Made by a program: the position numbers and the translations under genes. Below, one piece after another: positions 1 through 5,068 of a DNA stretch of 5,906 bases. Under the pieces are notes generated by a model that saw only the letters and a list, made by a program, of their open reading frames with translations, was not told the DNA's origin and did no database searches. The stretch covers positions 1 through 5,906 of the forward strand of contig JAFEEK010000136.1 of NCBI GenBank assembly GCA_018241165.1, read 5' to 3'. How positions within the stretch are numbered: the first letter of the stretch is position 1; every line of letters starts with the position of its first letter. This DNA comes from Pseudomonadota bacterium. GTDB lineage: Bacteria; Pseudomonadota; Gammaproteobacteria; Xanthomonadales; Rhodanobacteraceae.

Positions 1-1
1 G

Positions 2-694
2 CCCGATACGTTCATCAACCTCACCACCTGCACCTGGGCCTCGCCGTTCTGGCTGCGCTACGCCGATTCGATCTGGCGCGACGGCATGGACGACGACCTC
101 GCCGGCGTCGGCAGCCAGCGCGAACGCTGGATCACTTACCGCGACGCAACGACGTATCGCAACATCGTGCTCAAGGGCCCGCTGTTCCCGATCAACTCGC
201 TGATGCTCCACGGCATCATCTACGCGCAGAAGAATCCGCGCCTCGCGACCGATCCCGGCCACGATTTCGCCAACGAAGTGCATTCGTACTTCGCCACCGG
301 CACGCAGTTGCAGGAGCTGTACATCACGCCTTCGCTATTGACGAGCGCCGACTGGGACACGCTCGCCACGGCGGCGAAGTGGTCGCGCACGAACGCAGAC
401 GTGTTGCGCGACACGCACTGGATCGGCGGCGATCCTTCGCGCCTGGACGTTTACGGTTGGGCGGCGTGGACGCCGAAAAAAGCGTTCGTCACCCTGCGCA
501 ATCCGGATGCGAAACCGCAACTGGCGGTGATCGACCTGGCGCGCCAGCTCGAACTGCCGGCGGACGCGGCGCGACGCTACACCGCCAAACCGGTGTGGAG
601 TCCGGGCGAAGCGCGCACGTTCGATGCAGACATCTCCAGCACGTTGACGCTGGCCCCGTTCGAGGTGTTGACGCTGGAACTGACGCCGCAGTAA
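2..694 (+). CDS. C-terminal part of a probable alpha-galactosidase-like glycoside hydrolase (5' end outside window)
   Basis: The reading frame is open from base 2 to the TAA at 692-694, giving about 230 visible residues. An ATG at 86 is internal, because conserved-looking sequence (TTCTWASPFWLRYADSIWR) continues upstream of it. The visible part reads like the end of a catalytic barrel, rich in Trp, Tyr and Asp (SIWRDGMDDD, then GPLFPINSLMLHGI), followed by a beta-rich C-terminal domain (about the last 80 residues, from DVYGWAAWTPKKAF) ending in alternating Thr/Leu strands. From memory this resembles large secreted bacterial proteins annotated as alpha-galactosidase or, misleadingly, 'enterotoxin'. 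The Asp cluster after SIWR could correspond to the region of the clan GH-D acid/base Asp, but that is inference. Substrate and signal peptide cannot be judged because the N-terminus is missing. It converges with mlaB and is probably unrelated to it in function. Confidence 0.6.
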   Translation, partial: PDTFINLTTCTWASPFWLRYADSIWRDGMDDDLAGVGSQRERWITYRDATTYRNIVLKGPLFPINSLMLHGIIYAQKNPRLATDPGHDFANEVHSYFATGTQLQELYITPSLLTSADWDTLATAAKWSRTNADVLRDTHWIGGDPSRLDVYGWAAWTPKKAFVTLRNPDAKPQLAVIDLARQLELPADAARRYTAKPVWSPGEARTFDADISSTLTLAPFEVLTLELTPQ

Positions 695-703
695 GCGGCG
701 TCA
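681..703. terminator. Perfect 9-bp hairpin between convergent genes, candidate bidirectional terminator
   Basis: TGACGCCGC (681-689) and GCGGCGTCA (695-703) are exact inverted repeats around a 5-base loop (AGTAA, 690-694). The stem is 7 of 9 G:C. The loop holds the TAA stop of the rightward gene, and the right arm holds the TGA stop of mlaB. Neither side has a T-tract, so it is not a canonical intrinsic terminator; it could act as a weak terminator or as a 3'-end stabilising stem for both mRNAs. The structure is seen directly; the function is inferred. Confidence 0.5.
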
Positions 704-1000
704 ACCCAAGCCGAGCAATCCATCCACCTCGCACAGCTTCGCGAGATTGCGCAGGCCTTGCGGCGCGCGCAGGTAGCGCAGGGACGTGCCGGCGCGATGC
801 GCCGCCGCGCTCCAGGCAATGCAGACAGCAAGCGTGGCGCTGTCGGCGCCCTGCAATGCGCCAAGGTCGATCGCCAGCGCTTCAGCGCCATGCGCCGGGC
901 GCGGCATCTGCTCCAGCGCGCGCGCGGCGTTGGCAAAAGAAATCGCGCCGGATACGCGCAGGCCACCCAGCGTATCGGATTCCAGACTGAAGAACGGCAT
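701..1000 (-). CDS. mlaB: MlaB, STAS-domain subunit of the MlaFEDB lipid transporter
   Basis: This is a 99-residue STAS-domain protein, the expected size for MlaB. MlaB is a cytoplasmic subunit that binds the MlaF ATPase and supports assembly and activity of the complex. The core STAS element is visible as LGALQGADSATLAVCIAW (about residues 47-64); Asp53-Ser54 sits where E. coli MlaB has its conserved Asp-Thr. The C-terminal helix (GLRNLAKLCEVDGLLGL) is typical of the family. The ATG at 998-1000 lies 2 bases after the mlaC stop. The frame stays open further upstream, but that extension reads through mlaC in another frame and has no STAS character. No good Shine-Dalgarno is present, so reinitiation after mlaC is likely. 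A GTG two codons upstream is an alternative start. It is the last gene of the operon. Confidence 0.88.
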   Translation of the reverse strand: MPFFSLESDTLGGLRVSGAISFANAARALEQMPRPAHGAEALAIDLGALQGADSATLAVCIAWSAAAHRAGTSLRYLRAPQGLRNLAKLCEVDGLLGLG

Positions 1001-1002
1001 GC

Positions 1003-1635
1003 TCACTTGCCATCCTTCTCCATGCTTTCGAGCGCGTTTTCGCCCTGCGTTTCCAGGCGCGTGGTCAGCGCATCCAGGCTGGTCTTGGCGATTTCCGCGG
1101 CGACCTGGTTGCGGTAGTTGGTGACGTAGGAAATGCCTTCGATGATGACGTCGTAGGCCTTCCACGACCCATCGCTGGATTTGCGAAAAGCATAATCCAC
1201 CGGCACGACCTTGCCGTCATCGAGCACGACTTGCGTGCGCACCAGCGTGCGCTTTTCATTGAGCTGGCCCTGGAACGGCAGCACCTTGACGCGGCCTTCG
1301 GTGTACTTGAGCAGGCCTTCGGCGTAACGGTGCGTGATCGAGTTGTACATGGCCTTGGCGAAACGCGCGCGCTGCGCCGGGGTGGCCGTGCGCGCGTTCT
1401 GGCCGAGCACCAGGATCGATGCGTAGTCGATGTCGAAGTGCGGCAGCACGATCGCATCGATGGTCTTGAGCAACTCGTCGCGATTCTTCTGCAGTTCCGC
1501 GCGGTGCGCGTCCATGGTCTTGCCGAGTTCGTCGACCATGCCCTGCACGACCTGATTGGGCGTGGGCGTATCGGCATGCGCCGGAGCGAAAGCTGCGAAT
1601 CCGAGAACACACAACAGCAGGCTTGCGAATTTCAT
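1003..1635 (-). CDS. mlaC: MlaC, periplasmic phospholipid-binding carrier
   Basis: At 210 residues this matches the length of E. coli MlaC (about 211). It is the soluble carrier that shuttles phospholipid between the outer-membrane MlaA complex and inner-membrane MlaFEDB. A clear Sec signal peptide is present: Met-Lys, a Leu/Phe/Ala-rich core, and an AHA cleavage motif at about residues 19-21, so the mature protein begins near Asp22. The mature part shows the family pattern: VLPHFDIDYAS (about 63-73), a helical middle with YNSITHRYAEGLLKY, and strands ending in SWKAYDVIIEGISYVTNYR (about 157-175). A strong AGGAGT ribosome site (1641-1646) sits 5 bases before the ATG and fixes the start. It begins 12 bases after mlaD and ends 2 bases before mlaB. 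Confidence 0.95.
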   Translation of the reverse strand: MKFASLLLCVLGFAAFAPAHADTPTPNQVVQGMVDELGKTMDAHRAELQKNRDELLKTIDAIVLPHFDIDYASILVLGQNARTATPAQRARFAKAMYNSITHRYAEGLLKYTEGRVKVLPFQGQLNEKRTLVRTQVVLDDGKVVPVDYAFRKSSDGSWKAYDVIIEGISYVTNYRNQVAAEIAKTSLDALTTRLETQGENALESMEKDGK

Positions 1636-1647
1636 GTCGAACTCCTG

Positions 1648-2142
1648 TTACTTCTTGTCCGTGGAGGCATCCGGCTTGGGCTTGCCGGCGTCGCCTCCGA
1701 CCAGATACTTGCCGATCAGTTCCTCCAGCTGCATGGAGCTTTGCGTCAGCACGACTTCGTCGCCGCTCTTGAAATTCGTCGGCGAGCCGCCCGGTTGCAG
1801 GGCAACGTACTGATCGCCCAGCAAGCCGCTGGTGAAGATGGCCGCGGCAGAATCATCGGGAATCTTGTCGAAGCGATCGTCGATGGACAACGTCACCTTG
1901 GCGTCGAGTTTTTCCGGTTCGAGCGCGATGCCCGCAACGCTGCCCACGCGCACACCGGCCACTTTCACCGGCGCGCGCAGCTTGAGCTGGCCGATGTTGG
2001 TGAAGCGCGCGACGATGTCGTAGCTGGCGCCCTGGCTGTAGTTGGCCAGGCTCGTGGTCTGCGTCGCCAGATACGCGAGCGCGGCGAAGCCGAGCAGGAT
2101 GAACAGCCCGGTGCCGACCTGGAAGGATTGTCTTTGTGCCAT
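1648..2142 (-). CDS. mlaD: MlaD, membrane-anchored MCE-domain subunit
   Basis: This is a 164-residue MCE-family protein. MlaD forms a hexameric ring in the periplasm, anchored by one N-terminal helix each to MlaE, with a hydrophobic pore through which lipid passes to or from MlaC. One membrane segment is visible at about residues 9-28 (VGTGLFILLGFAALAYLATQ), followed by the MCE domain at about 39-117 with VKVAGVRVGSVAGI and the SGLLGDQYVAL signature. Leu107-Leu108 in that signature correspond to the pore-loop leucines of E. coli MlaD. The C-terminal helix (MQLEELIGKYL) is followed by a short charged Lys/Asp/Pro tail. It is slightly shorter than E. coli MlaD (about 183 residues), with the difference at the C-terminus. 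AAGGGA (2149-2154), 6 bases before the ATG, supports the start. It begins 15 bases after mlaE. Confidence 0.95.
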   Translation of the reverse strand: MAQRQSFQVGTGLFILLGFAALAYLATQTTSLANYSQGASYDIVARFTNIGQLKLRAPVKVAGVRVGSVAGIALEPEKLDAKVTLSIDDRFDKIPDDSAAAIFTSGLLGDQYVALQPGGSPTNFKSGDEVVLTQSSMQLEELIGKYLVGGDAGKPKPDASTDKK

Positions 2143-2157
2143 CGTAATTCCCTTGCC

Positions 2158-2925
2158 TTACATGAGAAAGGCAGTCATGACAAAGTCGATCGCCAGCGTG
2201 GCAATCGAAGAAAACACCACCGTGCGCGTGGTCGCATACGCCACGCCTTCGCTGGTCGGCGGCGTGGTGTAACCCTGGAATGTCGCGATCAGCGTGCACA
2301 CCGCGCCGAACACGGCACTTTTCCACACGCCATTCATCACGTCCGTCCACACATCCACGCTCGAGGTCATGTTCGACCAGAACGTGCCGCTGTCCAGGCC
2401 CAGCCAGTTCACCCCGACCAGGTGCGCGCCGAAAATGCCCAGCGCATTGAAGATGCAGGCGAGCAGCGGCATCGCGATCACGCCGGCGAGAAAGCGCGGC
2501 GCGACGACGTAGGCCATCGGATCGACCGCCATCATTTCCATCGCATCGAGCTGGTCGGTCGCGCGCATCAGGCCGATTTCGGCGGTGATCGAGGTGCCGG
2601 CACGCCCGGCGAACAGCAGTGCGGTCACCACCGGACCCAGTTCGCGGTACAGCGACAGCGCAACCACGGTACCCAGCGCCGCGGTGCCGCCGAAGATCGA
2701 CAAGGTGTGGTAGAGCTGCAGGCCCAGCACCATGCCCACGAACAATCCGCAGATCATGATGATGGTCAGGCTCATCGCGCCGACGAAGAAAACCTGGCGC
2801 ACGGTCTCGCGCAAATAGCGCAGGCTGCGCGGCAGCGCGCGCAGGATGTGCAACAGGAAAATCCCGCAGGCGCCGATCTGCGCGATGCCGGTCGTGAACA
2901 ATCCCGGTCGGCGTAGCGCAGTCAT
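2158..2925 (-). CDS. mlaE: MlaE, permease subunit of the lipid ABC transporter
   Basis: This is a 255-residue MlaE-family permease, close to E. coli length (about 260). A dimer forms the membrane core of MlaFEDB between the MlaF ATPases and the MlaD ring. It has an N-terminal amphipathic/interfacial region (about 14-50), then several hydrophobic helices (roughly 50-76, 85-110, 142-172, 203-222 and 235-253). The family signature is clear: YRELGPVVTALLFAGRAG (about 93-110) followed by AEIGLMRATDQLDAMEMM, and later GYTTPPTSEGV. The frame is open well upstream into mlaF, but the ATG at 2923-2925 overlaps the mlaF TGA (ATGA), matches the family N-terminus, and indicates translational coupling. No strong ribosome site precedes it. 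Confidence 0.95.
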   Translation of the reverse strand: MTALRRPGLFTTGIAQIGACGIFLLHILRALPRSLRYLRETVRQVFFVGAMSLTIIMICGLFVGMVLGLQLYHTLSIFGGTAALGTVVALSLYRELGPVVTALLFAGRAGTSITAEIGLMRATDQLDAMEMMAVDPMAYVVAPRFLAGVIAMPLLACIFNALGIFGAHLVGVNWLGLDSGTFWSNMTSSVDVWTDVMNGVWKSAVFGAVCTLIATFQGYTTPPTSEGVAYATTRTVVFSSIATLAIDFVMTAFLM

Positions 2926-3761
2926 GCCGACAACCCCAATTGGCGAGCGTAATCCGGCGCCGGATAATGGAACGGCACCGGGCCATCCGCCTCGCCACTG
3001 AAAAACTGACGCGTCCACGGCGTTTCGCCGCGCGCCAGCTCGTCGGGCGTGCCGTGCGCGACGATCTTGCCGCCCGCGAGCAGGTGGATGTGGTCGGCAA
3101 CGCGGCGCACCGCCGAAAATTCGTGCGCAACAAGAATTGCGGTCACGCCCAGGGTCTCGTTGAGCGTGCGGATCAGTTTGACGATCTGGTTCAGCGCGAT
3201 CGGATCCAGGCCCACGAACGGTTCGTCGTAGATGATCAGCATCGGATCGCGCACGATGGCTCTGGCCAAAGCGACGCGCCGCATCATGCCGCCGGACAAC
3301 TCGTTGGGCATCAGGTTCGCGGCACCGCGCAGGCCGACTGCCTGCAATTTGGTCAGCACGATGTTGCGCAGGATTTCTTCGGGCAATTTCAGGTGCTGGC
3401 GCAGCGGAAACGCCACGTTCTCGAATACGGAAAAATCCGTCAGCAACGCCGAGTTCTGGAACAGGTAGCCGATTTTCTCGCGCAGGTCGAACAGCGCGTC
3501 GCGCCCGAGTTTCCACACCGATTGGCCATCCACGACGATCTCGCCGGCATCGGGGCGCAATTGTCCGGTGATGTGGCGAATCAGCGTGGTCTTGCCGGTG
3601 CCGCTCGGGCCCATCACCGCGGTGACGCGGCCGCGCGGAATGTCCAGGTCCACGCCGTCGAAAATCGTCTTGCCGTTGAGCACGGTGCGCAAGCCGCGAA
3701 TCCGGATCAAGGGCTCGTGGACTGCGGCGGCGTCGGGCTTTGGCGCGGGCGTGGCATTCAT
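2922..3761 (-). CDS. mlaF: MlaF, ATPase subunit of the lipid ABC transporter
   Basis: This is a 279-residue ABC ATPase that powers phospholipid movement by MlaFEDB on the cytoplasmic face. All nucleotide-binding motifs are present: Walker A GPSGTGKT (51-58), Q-loop Gln102, signature LSGGM (155-159), Walker B LIIYDE (175-180), D-loop GLD (184-186) and switch His213 (in VAHE). The C-terminal tail (FFSGEADGPVPFHYPAPDYARQLGL, split around residue 260) matches the MlaF extension known to contact the partner subunit, which separates it from generic ABC proteins. It is about ten residues longer than E. coli MlaF because of a Pro/Ala-rich N-terminus. AAGG (3770-3773) lies 8 bases before the ATG. It is the first gene of the mla operon; no convincing promoter was recognised in the 55 bases upstream. 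Confidence 0.96.
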   Translation of the reverse strand: MNATPAPKPDAAAVHEPLIRIRGLRTVLNGKTIFDGVDLDIPRGRVTAVMGPSGTGKTTLIRHITGQLRPDAGEIVVDGQSVWKLGRDALFDLREKIGYLFQNSALLTDFSVFENVAFPLRQHLKLPEEILRNIVLTKLQAVGLRGAANLMPNELSGGMMRRVALARAIVRDPMLIIYDEPFVGLDPIALNQIVKLIRTLNETLGVTAILVAHEFSAVRRVADHIHLLAGGKIVAHGTPDELARGETPWTRQFFSGEADGPVPFHYPAPDYARQLGLSA

Positions 3762-3816
3762 CGCGGCTACCTTACCCGAGCGCGACGTCGCGCGATAGCG
3801 TCAAGCCCAACGCGAA
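3762..3816 (-). other. 55-base gmk-mlaF gap with a 14-bp perfect palindrome
   Basis: This is the largest gap in the leftward gene block. It contains GCGCGACGTCGCGC (3780-3793), a perfect palindrome that could be a 5-bp stem with an ACGT loop or a protein-binding site, and the mlaF ribosome site AAGG (3770-3773). A TTGACG -35-like hexamer reads leftward at 3799-3804, but no -10 lies at normal spacing. There is no T-tract to make it a terminator for gmk. Whether mlaFEDCB has its own promoter cannot be decided from the sequence. Confidence 0.35.
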
Positions 3817-4434
3817 TCAGGCCGAGTTCAGCAACTGTGCCAGCAAAGCGGAATGATCGCGCACCGGCAGCGCACAGCCTTCGCGCCGGCTGGCCACGAT
3901 TTCGCGCATCTGCGCGAGCGCGACATCGAAATCGTCGTTGACGATGGTGTAGTCGAACTCCGGCGCGTGCGCCAGGTCCGCATGCGCGTCGGCGAGGCGG
4001 CGCTGGATCGTCGCCTCGCTGTCGGATGCGCGCGCGCGCAGGCGGCGCTCGAGTTCCGCACGCGAGGGCGGCAGGATGAAAATGCCGACGGACTGCGGGA
4101 TCTGCGCGCGCACGATGCGTGCGCCCTGCCAGTCGATTTCCAGCAGCACGTCGCGGCCGGCGGCGAGCGCTTGTTCCACCACCTTGCGCGAAGTGCCCTT
4201 CAGGTCGCCGTGCACGACGGCGTGTTCGAAAAATTCGCCGCGCGCGATCATCGCCTCGAACTCATCGCGCGTCACGAAGTGGTAATGCACGCCATCGACT
4301 TCGTGCGGCCGCGCACCGCGCGAGGTGTAGGACACCGACAGCACCAGGTTCGGATCGCCTTGCAGCAGCGCGCGCGTCAGGCTGGTCTTGCCCGCGCCCG
4401 AAGGCGCCGCGACGATGTAGAGGGTGCCGGTCAT
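3817..4434 (-). CDS. gmk: Guanylate kinase
   Basis: This is a 205-residue enzyme (E. coli 207) that phosphorylates GMP to GDP with ATP in the cytoplasm; it is essential for GTP and dGTP supply. The P-loop is APSGAGKTS (10-18). GMP-site elements include SYTSRGARP (35-43), Tyr51 and Glu70. The core LLEIDWQGA (97-105), FILPPS (119-124) and the lid with RLRARASDSEATIQRR (131-146) are all intact, as is DYTIVND near 161-167. The usual NYYG motif of the GMP loop reads DLKG (77-80), so the second Tyr is replaced by Lys79. The ATG (4432-4434) overlaps the vapC TGA as ATGA, and no clear Shine-Dalgarno precedes it, which points to translational coupling. The rpoZ-spoT genes that commonly follow gmk in gammaproteobacteria are absent here. 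Confidence 0.96.
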   Translation of the reverse strand: MTGTLYIVAAPSGAGKTSLTRALLQGDPNLVLSVSYTSRGARPHEVDGVHYHFVTRDEFEAMIARGEFFEHAVVHGDLKGTSRKVVEQALAAGRDVLLEIDWQGARIVRAQIPQSVGIFILPPSRAELERRLRARASDSEATIQRRLADAHADLAHAPEFDYTIVNDDFDVALAQMREIVASRREGCALPVRDHSALLAQLLNSA

Positions 4435-4838
4435 GCGGACTGCCGGTAGATGCGCAAACGCGGCTCGACCCGCGCGATGGCATCGAAATCGCGGTCGTGC
4501 GCCAACAGTTGTGCCGCGTGTTCGATGGCGGTGGCGGCGACCAGACAGTCAAATCCATTGCGCGGTGTAATACCCACCCAGCGGCAGCGCGCGTACAGTT
4601 CCGCTGCGGCCTCATGCGTGCGTACCGGGTGTGTGGAAATCAGCATCGGCAGCGTCGAGAAGTACTTGCGCAACGCATCCAGGTGCTCGCGCGAACCCGC
4701 GCCTTGCAGGACTTCCTGATAGATCAGCGGCGACAAAGAGGCGCGATTCCCGGCGATTAGACCTCGCAGCGCAACGGTCTGCGCGTCGTGTTTGCCGCGC
4801 AGCAGATCGATCCAGACCGAACTGTCAACGAGAACCAC
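4431..4838 (-). CDS. vapC: VapC-type PIN-domain toxin (ribonuclease)
   Basis: This is a PIN-domain protein of 135 residues from the chosen GTG at 4836-4838. VapC toxins are Mg-dependent endoribonucleases that usually cut tRNA or rRNA and are held inactive by VapB. The four acidic positions are visible: Asp in VLVDSSVWIDLLRG near the N-terminus, Glu in LIYQEVLQG, Asp in NGFDCLVAATA, and Asp in LLAHDRDFDAIA. The pattern therefore looks catalytically intact. The frame also permits GTG at 4851-4853 and TTG at 4857-4859 (142 residues). I prefer 4838 because the family normally begins with M(V/I)LVDSSVW; a weak GGCGA lies upstream. With this start it overlaps vapB by 14 bases, and its stop overlaps the gmk start. 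The RNA target cannot be predicted from the sequence. Confidence 0.9.
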   Translation of the reverse strand: MVLVDSSVWIDLLRGKHDAQTVALRGLIAGNRASLSPLIYQEVLQGAGSREHLDALRKYFSTLPMLISTHPVRTHEAAAELYARCRWVGITPRNGFDCLVAATAIEHAAQLLAHDRDFDAIARVEPRLRIYRQSA

Positions 4839-5040
4839 GGCTCGATTCGCCACGCGCAATGCGTATGTCGTAGCCGGGATCGATCAAATCCTTGCCGACC
4901 AGGTCGAGGATGTTCAAGCGCGGTCGCTCGTGCGCGATCTGGCGCAAGGCGATATCCACCGTCTCGCGCTTGGTTTTCGCTCCGGTCGCCTTCATCGCGC
5001 GCCGCATGACCTTGTCGTCGATTTCGATATTTGTGCGCAT
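4825..5040 (-). CDS. vapB: VapB-type antitoxin
   Basis: This is a 71-residue antitoxin. The N-terminus MRTNIEIDDKVMRRAMKATG followed by AKTKRETVDIALRQI is the typical ribbon-helix-helix type DNA-binding and dimer region of VapB antitoxins paired with PIN toxins. The segment NILDLVGKDLIDPGYDIR (about 44-61) is the toxin-binding tail typical of the family. The ATG at 5038-5040 is chosen because GGAGG (5046-5050) is 5 bases before it; a GTG at 5044-5046 would overlap that ribosome site and is rejected. It starts 28 bases after yicC. By analogy with other vapBC operons it should neutralise VapC and, with VapC, repress its own promoter; an inverted repeat overlaps the ribosome site. Confidence 0.9.
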   Translation of the reverse strand: MRTNIEIDDKVMRRAMKATGAKTKRETVDIALRQIAHERPRLNILDLVGKDLIDPGYDIRIARGESSRGSR

Positions 5041-5059
5041 ATACACCTCCGATGTGTAT
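5041..5059. promoter_or_regulatory. Inverted repeat upstream of vapB, candidate VapBC operator
   Basis: ATACAC (5041-5046) and GTGTAT (5054-5059) are exact inverted repeats separated by 7 bases (CTCCGAT). The repeat covers the vapB ribosome site and lies in the 28-base yicC-vapB gap. VapB antitoxins of this class bind short inverted repeats to autoregulate. A weak -10-like TACCAT reads leftward at 5058-5063, with no good -35. The repeat is seen; the operator role is inferred. Confidence 0.4.
5046..5050 (-). promoter_or_regulatory. Shine-Dalgarno site of vapB
   Basis: GGAGG on the minus strand, 5 bases before the ATG at 5040. It is among the strongest ribosome sites in the window and decides the vapB start. 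It supports efficient antitoxin translation relative to vapC and gmk, which have weak sites or none. Confidence 0.75.
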
Positions 5060-5068
5060 GGTAACGCG

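Noticed and set aside
643..677. 11-bp direct repeat GTTGACGCTGG (643-653 and 667-677)
   Set aside because: Both copies encode a Leu-Thr-Leu strand of the same protein, so codon choice and repeated beta-strand composition explain it.
701..1165. Extended mlaB frame (154 codons)
   Set aside because: The extension reads the end of mlaC out of frame and adds His/Arg-rich sequence foreign to STAS proteins.
1231..2916. Long plus-strand open frame (561 codons) opposite mlaC, mlaD and mlaE
   Set aside because: Its translation is rich in Arg, His, Gln and Ala with no domain character, typical of the antisense frame of GC-rich genes. The minus strand encodes clear Mla proteins.
2158..3516. Extended mlaE frame reaching far into mlaF (452 codons)
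   Set aside because: The extra N-terminal part is an out-of-frame reading of mlaF. The family N-terminus and the ATGA overlap place the start at 2925.
3769..3804. Possible mlaF promoter (TTGACG with TAAGGT)
   Set aside because: The spacing is about 24 bases, too long for a sigma-70 promoter, and TAAGGT overlaps the ribosome site, which is the better explanation.
2940..3941. Plus-strand open frame of 333 codons opposite mlaF and the end of gmk
   Set aside because: Same antisense GC effect; it crosses two well-supported genes and the gap between them and has no recognisable motif.
4028..4039. (GC)6 alternating run inside gmk
   Set aside because: It encodes the Arg/Ala lid segment and is expected in GC-rich coding sequence; no frameshift is seen.
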